DNA of 64,000 nucleotides, taken from the NCBI GenBank assembly GCA_023457935.1, contig JAEXBA010000056.1, forward strand, positions 13,948 to 77,947, read 5' to 3'. Shown piece by piece: positions 24,613-34,021 of the stretch. The DNA is from Bacteroidota bacterium. GTDB lineage: Bacteria; Bacteroidota; Bacteroidia; Flavobacteriales; Weeksellaceae. Within the stretch, counting starts at the first letter, position 1; every line of letters starts with the position of its first letter. The notes below the pieces were generated by a model, which saw only the letters and a program-made list of their open reading frames with translations, was not told the origin of the DNA and made no database searches. Position numbers and translations under genes: made by a program.

Positions 24613-25533
24613 TTAATGGAAGAAAGCTTCCGTCTTTCTTTTATCTTCATCCAGCCGTTCAATCAGCTTTTCCAAAGATTCAAACTTAATTTCTTCGTGA
24701 AGAAACTCACGGAAGTTGACAGTAATTTCTTCTCCGTAAATATCTTCATCAAAATCGAGAATATAAACTTCGGTTGTTAAAGAATCGCCGTTAACAGTAG
24801 GATTGGTTCCAATGCTCAGCATTCCTTTATGCCGCTGATTTTTCACGAAAACATCTACGATATAGGCGCCTTTTTTCGGTAATAGCTTATTGGAATCAAC
24901 CTTAATATTCGCGGTAGGATAGCCGATGGTTCTTCCGAGTTTTTTGCCGTCCACAACAGTTCCCGAAACAGGGTAGCGGTAACCCAGCATTTCATTGGCT
25001 TCCCGAATTTTTCCGTCCAAAAGAGCATTTCTGATTTTGGTGGATGAAATATGATCGTTGTGAATGTTCACCGCTTCCATCTGTTCCACTTCAAAACCAA
25101 GTTCGGGCGCCAGTTTTTCAAGAAGGTTATAATTTCCACTGCGGTTTTTGCCAAAAACATGGTCGTATCCAATAATCAGATACTTAACATTGAGTTTTTC
25201 CACCAGAATCTGCCGTACAAATTCTTCGCCGCTAAGATTCCGGAATTCCTCGTTGAACGACTGCAGAAAAAGATAATGAACGCCGTACTCTTCAATCAGA
25301 TCAGATTTTTCATCAATTGTATTAAGAAGTTTTAAATCGTCGTTCGGATTAAACACCAAACGCGGATGCGGCCAGAACGTAAGAATAGCAGGCTTGAGGG
25401 TTTTAGTTTCAGCAATTCTTGCAATTTCACGAATAATACTTTGGTGTCCGCGGTGAACGCCGTCGAACATTCCAAGGGAAAGCGCTAATGGTGTTTTGCT
25501 GGTATAGCTGTTTAAATCGGTGTAAACCTTCAT
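24613..25533 (-). CDS. ribF: Bifunctional riboflavin kinase / FAD synthetase
   Basis: Makes FMN and then FAD. The 306-residue protein has an N-terminal FMN adenylyltransferase domain (LGMFDGVHRGHQSII; TFWPHPRLVF; GYDHVFGKNRSGN; SSTKIRNALLDG) and a C-terminal riboflavin kinase domain (GRTIGYPTANI; GMLSIGTNPT; FREFLHEEIKF). The start MKVYTDLNSY at 25533 is chosen because a TAnnTTTG box lies at 25560-25567, inside the longer frame that begins at 25605. Confidence 0.93.
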   Translation of the reverse strand: MKVYTDLNSYTSKTPLALSLGMFDGVHRGHQSIIREIARIAETKTLKPAILTFWPHPRLVFNPNDDLKLLNTIDEKSDLIEEYGVHYLFLQSFNEEFRNLSGEEFVRQILVEKLNVKYLIIGYDHVFGKNRSGNYNLLEKLAPELGFEVEQMEAVNIHNDHISSTKIRNALLDGKIREANEMLGYRYPVSGTVVDGKKLGRTIGYPTANIKVDSNKLLPKKGAYIVDVFVKNQRHKGMLSIGTNPTVNGDSLTTEVYILDFDEDIYGEEITVNFREFLHEEIKFESLEKLIERLDEDKRKTEAFFH

Positions 25534-25559
25534 GAAATCGTGCCGGAAATAAGAAAGCG

Positions 25560-25567
25560 CAAAAATA
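25560..25567 (-). promoter_or_regulatory. -7 box upstream of ribF
   Basis: The minus strand reads TATTTTTG. It places transcription start near 25553, about 20 nt before the ribF ATG. Confidence 0.5.
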
Positions 25568-25683
25568 CGATTTTTTGCAGAACTGCTTTTCAGTAATCCG
25601 ATCATTTCAAACTCCTGAAGAAACCAAATTCTAAAACCTGATTTCTGTCACAAAAAATATGATAAAAATCTTTTTTTAGCAGA

Positions 25684-27243
<1,560 letters not shown>

Positions 27244-27252
27244 ATTTTAATG

Positions 27253-27284
27253 CTTTACGCCTAAAGCCTAAAGCCTAAAGCTAA
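27253..27284. repeat. GCCTAAA tandem repeat between atpD and atpC
   Basis: Three GCCTAAA units (27260-27280) followed by GCTAAAA, in the gap between the two ATP synthase genes. Similar in style to the repeat at 9908-9940. Confidence 0.6.
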
Positions 27285-27289
27285 AAAAT

Positions 27290-27571
27290 ATGAACATTAA
27301 AATATTAACTCCGGAATTTGTGGTTTTTGACGGTGAAGTAAGTTCAGTTTTACTTCCCGGAAAAAACGGTGATTTCCACATCAAGAAAGATCACGCTGCC
27401 ATTGTTGCCTCTTTGATCAACGGAAAAATTAAGGTTTTTACGAATTCGATTGATGAGCAGTACGCAGATAAATTCAAGAAAGAGAACGAAAAAGAAAGCG
27501 TTTATTCTTTTAAGATTAAAAGTGGAGTGGTGGAATTCAACCATAATAAGGGAATTATTTTAGCTGAGTGA
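27290..27571 (+). CDS. atpC: ATP synthase F1 subunit epsilon
   Basis: Central-stalk subunit that couples F1 to the c-ring. At 93 residues it contains only the N-terminal beta-sandwich (MNIKILTPEFVVFDGEVSSVLLPG; FHIKKDHAAIVASL; KSGVVEFNHNKG) and lacks the C-terminal helical hairpin that inhibits hydrolysis in E. coli. The short form is common in Bacteroidota, though a solvent-exposed loop here is longer than usual (SIDEQYADKFKKENEKESV). Transcribed with atpD and ended by the terminator at 27593. Confidence 0.93.
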   Translation: MNIKILTPEFVVFDGEVSSVLLPGKNGDFHIKKDHAAIVASLINGKIKVFTNSIDEQYADKFKKENEKESVYSFKIKSGVVEFNHNKGIILAE

Positions 27572-27592
27572 CTGAGCCCAGCTGAAGAAAAT

Positions 27593-27629
27593 AAAAAAGA
27601 AGCTCCTGAAAAATAGGAGCTTCTTTTTT
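27593..27629. terminator. Bidirectional terminator after atpC
   Basis: GAAGCTCCT (27599-27607) pairs with AGGAGCTTC (27615-27623), flanked by A6 and T6, so it works on both strands. Confidence 0.85.
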
Positions 27630-27705
27630 ATACTAAACCTAATCCTCCGGCAATTCCCAATGCAGCCGAGAGATAAGCAATGCATTTCCAACAGTTGAGT
27701 CTCAT
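27628..27705 (-). CDS. Possible 25-residue hydrophobic micro-protein
   Basis: An ATG-started frame of 25 codons: MRLNCWKCIAYLSA followed by ALGIAGGLGLV, that is a short CWKC motif and one membrane-length hydrophobic, glycine-rich segment. It ends exactly at the bidirectional terminator (27593-27629), which would serve as its own terminator, and it lies between that and the terminator of the next upstream gene. No clear promoter was found. It could be chance, but the layout is gene-like. Confidence 0.4.
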   Translation of the reverse strand: MRLNCWKCIAYLSAALGIAGGLGLV

Positions 27706-27755
27706 CTTATTTATCTTTTAATTGTTGTAACTATTGTGCTGCAAAATTGAGTCCA

Positions 27756-27788
27756 CAAAAAAACCGTCTGAGAATTTCAGACGGTTTT
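27756..27788 (-). terminator. Terminator of the capnine synthase-like gene
   Basis: AAACCGTCTGA (27761-27771) pairs perfectly with TCAGACGGTTT (27777-27787), with a T run on the minus strand. Confidence 0.85.
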
Positions 27789-27805
27789 ATTATTGATTAA
27801 ACCAA

Positions 27806-29080
27806 TTACAGTTCTTTAAAATGAAGGTTGTTTTCTTCAAGATATTTTGCGGCCTGATCTCTGTAGTGACCGTTTACAAGCTTGTCATGAATCGCTTCAA
27901 AAGCAGCAAGCGTTTCATTGATTTCGGCATCTGTATGAGAAGCGGTCGGAATCAGTCTCAAAAGAATCATTCCTTTTGGAATTACCGGGTAAACTACTAC
28001 CGACGTGAAAATTCCGAAGTTTTCTCTGAGATCTTTCACCAGAAGTGTTGCCTCAACAGGAGAACCTTTCATCATTACAGGCGTAACGCAGGTATTTGAA
28101 TTTCCAAGGTCGAAACCTCTTTCTTTCAGTCCGTTCTGCAGTTTGTGTACGTTTTCCCAAAGTTTCGCTTTGATTTCCGGTCTTGTTCTTAGAAGTTCCA
28201 GACGTTTCAAACCACCTAAAACCATCGGCATTGTGAGTGATTTTGCAAAAATCTGAGAACGCAGATTGAATTTCAGATATCTTATTACGTCCGCATTTCC
28301 GGCGATAAACGCTCCGAAACCGGCCATGGATTTTGCAAAAGTAGAGAAGTAAACATCAATATCGTCCTGGCAGCCCTGTTCTTCACCGGCGCCGGCTCCT
28401 GTTTTACCCAGTGTACCGAAACCGTGTGCATCATCCACAAGAAGACGGAATTTATACTGCGGTTTGAAAGCGGCAATCTCTTTAATTTTGCCCTGCTGTC
28501 CGGTCATTCCGAAAACACCTTCTGTAACCACAAGGATTCCGCCGCCGTTTTCTTCAGCCACTTTCTGTGCACGCTTGATGTTCTTCTCGAAGCTGGCCAT
28601 ATCATTATGACGGTACATGAAGCTTTTTCCCATGTGAAGACGAACACCGTCTACAATACAGGCATGAGAATCCGAATCATAAACAATCACATCATGACGG
28701 GAAACCAAGGCATCAATAGTGGAAACCATTCCCTGATAACCGAAGTTCAAAAGATAAGCCGATTCTTTGCTGACGAAATCTGCCAGTTCTCTTTCCAGCT
28801 GTAAATGCTGATCAGTTTCACCGGACATTGCTCTTGCTCCCATCGGGTAGAACATTCCGTATTCTGCAGCAGCATCCGCATCCGCTTTTTTTACTTCCGG
28901 ATGGTTGCAGAGTCCAAGATAATCGTTGGCACTCCAGAAAATCACTTCTCTTCCCTGAAACTTCATTCTCGGGCCAATTGGGCCTTCAAGACGAGGGAAA
29001 ATAAAATATCCTTCAGCATAATCCGCAAACTGGCCCAGTGGACCCGGATTTTCTTTTATTCTGTCAAAAATATCACGCAT
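27806..29080 (-). CDS. Alpha-oxoamine synthase, probable cysteate C-acyltransferase (3-ketocapnine synthase)
   Basis: A 424-residue PLP enzyme of the alpha-oxoamine synthase family, which joins an amino acid and an acyl thioester with loss of CO2. Motifs: WSANDYLGLCNHPEV, PMGARAMSGETDQHLQLE, the PLP-stacking His in DSDSHACIVDG, LVDDAHGFGTLGKTGAG, and the Schiff-base lysine in STFAKSMAGFGAF. Annotation tools would call it glycine C-acetyltransferase or serine palmitoyltransferase. The adjacent cysteine-synthase-like gene, together with the known Flavobacterium and Capnocytophaga pathway, points to capnine (sulfonolipid) synthesis instead. That assignment is inference. Confidence 0.75.
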   Translation of the reverse strand: MRDIFDRIKENPGPLGQFADYAEGYFIFPRLEGPIGPRMKFQGREVIFWSANDYLGLCNHPEVKKADADAAAEYGMFYPMGARAMSGETDQHLQLERELADFVSKESAYLLNFGYQGMVSTIDALVSRHDVIVYDSDSHACIVDGVRLHMGKSFMYRHNDMASFEKNIKRAQKVAEENGGGILVVTEGVFGMTGQQGKIKEIAAFKPQYKFRLLVDDAHGFGTLGKTGAGAGEEQGCQDDIDVYFSTFAKSMAGFGAFIAGNADVIRYLKFNLRSQIFAKSLTMPMVLGGLKRLELLRTRPEIKAKLWENVHKLQNGLKERGFDLGNSNTCVTPVMMKGSPVEATLLVKDLRENFGIFTSVVVYPVIPKGMILLRLIPTASHTDAEINETLAAFEAIHDKLVNGHYRDQAAKYLEENNLHFKEL

Positions 29081-29115
29081 ATAATATGGTTGTTTTCTAA
29101 TTTAAATTGAACACG

Positions 29116-29123
29116 CAAAGTTA
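29116..29123 (-). promoter_or_regulatory. -7 box of the capnine synthase-like gene
   Basis: The minus strand reads TAACTTTG, matching TAnnTTTG, about 36 bp before the ATG and downstream of the previous gene's terminator. The gene therefore has its own promoter. Confidence 0.5.
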
Positions 29124-29140
29124 ACCAAATTCTTACTAAT

Positions 29141-29174
29141 AAAAAAGACCTTTGAGCAATGCTGAAAGGTCTTT
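29141..29174 (-). terminator. Terminator of the cysteate synthase-like gene
   Basis: AAAGACCTTT (29144-29153) pairs perfectly with AAAGGTCTTT (29165-29174), with T-rich sequence following on the minus strand. Confidence 0.8.
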
Positions 29175-29198
29175 ACTGTTATGAAAAATATCATTTTT

Positions 29199-30236
29199 CT
29201 ATTTGATGATTTCCGGTTTGAAAACTTCGTCGTAATTATGTACGCAGTTATTCACAAAACCCTGTTCTGCCATCCACTGGTCGCTGTATACTTTAGTAAT
29301 GTATCTTGAGCCATGGTCGGGATAAATCAGAACCACCAAATCGTTTTCTGTAAAAGGATGTGAATTCGCATACTGTATGAACCCCTGTGTTACAGCTCCG
29401 CAGGTATAACCGCCCATAATGGCCTCTTTCAGCGCAATTTCACGGGTTCTGTAGGCAGACATTTCATCGTTCACACGTACAAATTCATCAATCTTATCAA
29501 AAAGCAGGGCAGTAGGGATAAGGTTTTTTCCCATTCCTTCAATCTGATAGGGACGGATATCGTCTTTATTGATTTTTCCTGTTTCATGGTATCCTTTAAG
29601 AATTGAGCCAACAGCGTCCACACCGATGATTTTGATATCAGGATTTTTCTCCTTCAGGTATTTTGCAGTTCCGGAAATGGTTCCTCCGGTTCCTGTACAG
29701 GCAAAAAGATGAGTGATTTTTCCATCTGTCTGTTCCCAGATTTCCGGGCCGGTGGAATTGTAATGCGCATCAATATTCAGTTCGTTGAAATACTGATTGA
29801 TATAAACGGAATTAGGCGTTTCTGCAGCAACCCTTTTTGCTACTTCGTAATAGGAACGAGGATCGTCTGCCGGAACATTGGCCGGACAAACGTACACTTT
29901 TGCTCCCAGCGCTTTCAGATAAGCAATTTTTTCAGCTTTTGTCTTATCGCTAACGGCCAGAATACACTGGTAGCCCTTAACAATTGAAACCATTGCTACC
30001 GAAAACCCGGTATTTCCCGAAGTAGTTTCTACAATTACTGATCCTGGTTTTAAGATTCCCTTCTTTTCTGCACTCTCAATTATATGAAGTGCAATTCTGT
30101 CTTTAGTAGAATGTCCGGGGTTACAGGATTCTAACTTGGCATATACCTTTGCAGGTATGTCTTTGGTAACGGTATTGAGCTTTACCATGGGAGTGTTACC
30201 AATAAGACCAAGTATATTATCGTAAACGTTCGTCAT
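29199..30236 (-). CDS. Cysteine synthase-family PLP enzyme, probable cysteate synthase
   Basis: A 345-residue fold-type II PLP enzyme. Visible motifs are GNTPMVKLN, the PLP lysine in NPGHSTKDRIALHIIE, the substrate loop ETTSGNTGFSVAM, the phosphate loop CTGTGGTISGTAKYL and YPDHGSRYITKVYSDQWM. It differs from CysK (TSGNTG preceded by T, H in the lysine motif). Next to the alpha-oxoamine synthase gene it most likely makes cysteate, the head-group precursor of capnine, from a serine-derived substrate and sulfite. Ordinary cysteine synthase remains possible. Confidence 0.72.
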   Translation of the reverse strand: MTNVYDNILGLIGNTPMVKLNTVTKDIPAKVYAKLESCNPGHSTKDRIALHIIESAEKKGILKPGSVIVETTSGNTGFSVAMVSIVKGYQCILAVSDKTKAEKIAYLKALGAKVYVCPANVPADDPRSYYEVAKRVAAETPNSVYINQYFNELNIDAHYNSTGPEIWEQTDGKITHLFACTGTGGTISGTAKYLKEKNPDIKIIGVDAVGSILKGYHETGKINKDDIRPYQIEGMGKNLIPTALLFDKIDEFVRVNDEMSAYRTREIALKEAIMGGYTCGAVTQGFIQYANSHPFTENDLVVLIYPDHGSRYITKVYSDQWMAEQGFVNNCVHNYDEVFKPEIIK

Positions 30237-30266
30237 TTTTTTTCAATTTCTCTAAAAAACCATCGG

Positions 30267-30274
30267 CAAAAATA
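30267..30274 (-). promoter_or_regulatory. -7 box of the cysteate synthase-like gene
   Basis: The minus strand reads TATTTTTG, 31 bp upstream of the ATG. No -33 match at good spacing. Confidence 0.45.
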
Positions 30275-30453
30275 CGAAAAAAATTATTTGCATAATAATT
30301 TGTGTTTCAGTTTATCATTTTTAGCATAAGATTTTTCCCGATTACGAAATTTAAGCAATAATGGTGAAACTTCCGCGGAAAGAGACCGTAATTTTTCGGA
30401 AAACCCAAGTCCAAATAAATCAAAAACCTTATTTTCGCAGGATAAATTTCTTT

Positions 30454-33400
30454 ATGAAGAACTGGACTTTCAAACAATGGAATACCGCATTGGGTTGGGT
30501 GGTATTTGCAGTTGCTCTTATTACCTACTTTTTGACAATGGAGCCGAACCTGAGTTTCTGGGATACCGGCGAATATATTTCTTCTGCAGTTAAACTTGAA
30601 GTAACGCACGCACCAGGCGCCGCACTTTTTCAGATTCTCGGTGCCGTCGCAGGAATGTTTGCTTTTGGAAACGGAGCCAATTACGGACTGGTGATTAATG
30701 CGCTTTCCGCAATCTGCAGTGCATTCACGATATTGTTTTTATTCTGGACCATTACGCATCTGGTAAGAAGACTTCTGAATAAGGAATTTGAAGAAATTAC
30801 CGTCCATCAGGAAATTTCCATTCTGTTCGCCGGTGTCATCGGTGCTTTGGCCTTTACTTTCTCAGACACGTTCTGGTTTTCTGCTGTGGAAGGCGAAGTA
30901 TATTCGATGGCATCGATGTTTATGGCTCTCATTGTCTGGCTGATTACCAAATGGGAAAACGAATATCACGATTCTGATAATGAACGTTGGATTATACTGA
31001 TCTTCTTCATTGTTGGACTTTCGGTTGGGGTACACATGATGTGTATGCTGGCTGTCCCGGCGGTTTGTTTTATTTATTATGCAAGAAATTATGAATTTAC
31101 CTGGAAAAATTTCCTGGTTGCAAATGTGGTGACACTCATTATTTTAGCAATTGTATTCAAAGGAATTTTTCCGATTATCATGACGCTGTTCGGTAAGCTG
31201 GAAATTTTCTTCGTAAACGGCCTTGGTCTTCCTTTCCATTCGGGAACCATCGCTGCATTCCTGCTGATGATTGCACTGTGTTATTTCGCCATTAAATATG
31301 CCAGAAAAACCAGAAAAAATATTTATCAGACGATTGCTCTGTCTGTGGTGTATATGATGATTGGTTTTTCATGCTGGATGGTAATTCCGATCCGTGCAAA
31401 CGCGAACCCGCCGATGAACCTGAACAATCCTGATACGGCAATCGGAATGCTTGATTATTATAACCGTGAACAGTACGGTGACTGGCCAACCGCTTACGGA
31501 CAGAATTATACCGCATATCTTGATGCCAAAGGAATTCAGAAAAATGAAGACGGCAGCTTCAAGACTAAAAAAACAGGGGCGATTTACGATAAGGATGAAA
31601 AAACCGGAACTTACAGAAAAACAGGTGATCGCTATAATTACGTATACTCAGCCGAACATGTAAGCTTTATGCCGAGAATGTTCAACGAAGACAAAGATGT
31701 AATGGCGAATTATATTTCCATGTATGGTGCGCCGGATTTTACTTTCAACTATGACAATCCTGATGTTGCAGAAAGTCCTGAAGCGAAGAAAATCTTCGAC
31801 GAACTGCGGCAGAAATATGAAAACGGAACTATCAAGGCCGGTGATTACCTTCAGGTCCGTCCTTACGATCTGATCAATGTACAGCGACCTTCACTGGCTC
31901 AGAACCTTGATTATTTCTTTACTTTCCAGAACGGATATTATTTCGTGCGTTATCTGATGTGGAATTTCGTTGGCCGCCAGAACGATCTGGAAGGCCATAT
32001 GGAAAACACCAACGGAAACTGGATTTCCGGGATACCTTTTATCGACAATGCATTATGGGGAAATCAGGATGAGATGCCTGCCAAATTCAAGAATGCAAGT
32101 ACCGTAAAGTTTTTCTTCCTGCCACTTCTTCTGGGACTTATCGGCTGTTTCTTTCAGCTGAACAGAGATTTCGGAAGATTCTACGCAATACTGGCGCTTT
32201 TCATACTCACCAGTGTCGGAATTATTTTCTACACCGGTGTAAAACCTTGGGAACCGCGTGAAAGAGATTATGCAATGGTTGGCTCTTTCTATGCATTTGC
32301 AATCTGGATCGGTTTGGGAGCGGCCGCAATTCTGTGGTTTATTCAGAGTAAAGTAAAATCAAATGCCGCCAATATTGTGGCCGGAATCGTCCTGCTCGGA
32401 ATTCCACTGATGATGGGCTTTCAGAACTGGGCTTCACATGACCGCAGCGACCGTTACGCCGCTTACGATTATTCAGTGTCTGCACTGAAATCGCTTCCGC
32501 AGAACGGAATCCTTTTTGTGTACGGCGATAACGACACTTATCCGGTTTGGGGTCTTCAGGAAACAGAAGAATTCCGTTCCGATGTAAAAGTGGTGAATTT
32601 TACACTGCTTTCAACACCGTGGAATATCGATCAGGTGAAGAGAAGAACCTATCAGTCCATGCCGGTGCCGGGAAGTCTTACACATGAAGAATACCGCGAC
32701 GGAAGCAATGATCAGGTTGTACTTTTTGATTCGGAAACATTGGAAGGTTTTATCAACAATTATATTCAGCAGGGCGCACCCGCAGAAATGTTCGATCCTT
32801 TCAGAAAATATATTGCGCAGGATTCCATGACGGTTCAGGAAGCCATAGCATTCATTAAAAACAAAACACCGCAGAAGGACGAAATTGTAAAACTTCTTTT
32901 CGGTGAAGAGAATTATGAAAAGTTCAATTTCCTTCCGGTAAACAAGTTTGTTATTCCGGTAAACAAAGCTAATGCTGTAAAATCGGGAACCATAACCGCT
33001 GCTGATGCTGCACTGGCGGTTGATTATATTCCGGTAAACTATCAGAGAGGAACAATGTTCAAAAACAACCTGATTTTGCTTGATATTCTTGCTAATTTCA
33101 ACTGGAACAGAACCATTAACTTCTCCAACGGCGGAGTTTACGACAGTGAAAATATTTTCTATCTTGATGATTATTTGCAGTACGACGGATTTAGTTACCG
33201 TTTGGTTCCGATTAAAACCGAGCAGCGTGAAGACGGTGAAATGGGAAGGGTAGATGCCAACGCTCTTTACAATGTAGTGAAGAACTTCAAATGGGGCAAC
33301 TTCAAGGATCTTAGCGTTCATTACGATGAAACTGCAACCTCCAACATCATGACGTACAGAAATACTGCAGGGCGGGCAGCAGAAGCACTGGCGCTTTCCG

Positions 33401-33939
33401 GACAGAAACAGAAAGCTCTTGAAGTACTCGACATTGCCAGCCGTGAAATTCCGGTTGAAAAATACAACGATCCGCGTTCACTGGCTTCTCTTGTGTATGC
33501 CTATATGGTTGCCGGAGAGGAACAGAAATCGGTTCAGCTTGCAGAAGAACTCAAGAAAGGAATCTTTACCGAATATGACTATTACCGCTCGCTTTCTGCA
33601 TCAGAACAGAAGTATCTCGGTAGAAACATGCGTCAGAAACCAATGGAATATTCACTGGTTGTAGCCGCAGTTGCAGACGGTTATAAGAAAATCGGCCAGA
33701 ACGATAAAGCGTATGCATATATTGTAAAATCGTTGGAGCCGGTGGATAAGCGTTTCAACACTTTTGTGGGACAGCTGCAGCAGATGGGCAAGGAGAAAGC
33801 CTTTAAAGAATCTGAGCGAGCGCAGGTCATCACGCCTTTTTATTCTTATCTGTTTGATGTGATGAAGCCGTACGATTCCACTTTCCAGGCAGAGAAAGAG
33901 AATCAGATTATGGAAGCGATAATGAAAACGACACGATAA
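30454..33939 (+). CDS. DUF2723 family GT-C membrane glycosyltransferase
   Basis: A 1161-residue integral membrane protein. About 12 helices fill the first 730 residues. The first periplasmic loop has the acidic motif LSFWDTGEYISSAVKLEVTHAPG typical of GT-C enzymes (WDTGEY), and further conserved segments are WFSAVEGEVYSMASMF and PWEPRERDYAMVGSFYAFAIW. The remainder is a soluble periplasmic region with helical, TPR-like repeats (residues about 960-1130). GT-C enzymes use lipid-linked sugars; acceptor unknown. The start at 30454 is supported by a TATTTTCG box at 30430-30437; an earlier in-frame ATG at 30361 lies upstream of it. Confidence 0.85.
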   Translation: MKNWTFKQWNTALGWVVFAVALITYFLTMEPNLSFWDTGEYISSAVKLEVTHAPGAALFQILGAVAGMFAFGNGANYGLVINALSAICSAFTILFLFWTITHLVRRLLNKEFEEITVHQEISILFAGVIGALAFTFSDTFWFSAVEGEVYSMASMFMALIVWLITKWENEYHDSDNERWIILIFFIVGLSVGVHMMCMLAVPAVCFIYYARNYEFTWKNFLVANVVTLIILAIVFKGIFPIIMTLFGKLEIFFVNGLGLPFHSGTIAAFLLMIALCYFAIKYARKTRKNIYQTIALSVVYMMIGFSCWMVIPIRANANPPMNLNNPDTAIGMLDYYNREQYGDWPTAYGQNYTAYLDAKGIQKNEDGSFKTKKTGAIYDKDEKTGTYRKTGDRYNYVYSAEHVSFMPRMFNEDKDVMANYISMYGAPDFTFNYDNPDVAESPEAKKIFDELRQKYENGTIKAGDYLQVRPYDLINVQRPSLAQNLDYFFTFQNGYYFVRYLMWNFVGRQNDLEGHMENTNGNWISGIPFIDNALWGNQDEMPAKFKNASTVKFFFLPLLLGLIGCFFQLNRDFGRFYAILALFILTSVGIIFYTGVKPWEPRERDYAMVGSFYAFAIWIGLGAAAILWFIQSKVKSNAANIVAGIVLLGIPLMMGFQNWASHDRSDRYAAYDYSVSALKSLPQNGILFVYGDNDTYPVWGLQETEEFRSDVKVVNFTLLSTPWNIDQVKRRTYQSMPVPGSLTHEEYRDGSNDQVVLFDSETLEGFINNYIQQGAPAEMFDPFRKYIAQDSMTVQEAIAFIKNKTPQKDEIVKLLFGEENYEKFNFLPVNKFVIPVNKANAVKSGTITAADAALAVDYIPVNYQRGTMFKNNLILLDILANFNWNRTINFSNGGVYDSENIFYLDDYLQYDGFSYRLVPIKTEQREDGEMGRVDANALYNVVKNFKWGNFKDLSVHYDETATSNIMTYRNTAGRAAEALALSGQKQKALEVLDIASREIPVEKYNDPRSLASLVYAYMVAGEEQKSVQLAEELKKGIFTEYDYYRSLSASEQKYLGRNMRQKPMEYSLVVAAVADGYKKIGQNDKAYAYIVKSLEPVDKRFNTFVGQLQQMGKEKAFKESERAQVITPFYSYLFDVMKPYDSTFQAEKENQIMEAIMKTTR

Positions 33940-33944
33940 AACTG

Positions 33945-33972
33945 AAAGCGGACTGTTTGGTCCGCTTTTTTT
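33945..33972 (+). terminator. Terminator of the DUF2723 gene
   Basis: AAAGCGGAC (33945-33953) pairs with GTCCGCTTT (33960-33968), then a T run. Confidence 0.85.
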
Positions 33973-34000
33973 GTCCTTGCCTGCCAAAACTCTATCTTTG
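33970..34000 (+). promoter_or_regulatory. Promoter of the second GT-C gene
   Basis: TTTG (33970-33973), 19 bp, TATCTTTG (33993-34000). The -33 box is built from the T tract of the preceding terminator. Confidence 0.7.
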
Positions 34001-34021
34001 CGAACAGAATAGCCAAGCCCA

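Noticed and set aside
32611..33321. 236-codon minus-strand frame
   Set aside because: Opposite the DUF2723 gene; composition typical of an antisense shadow.
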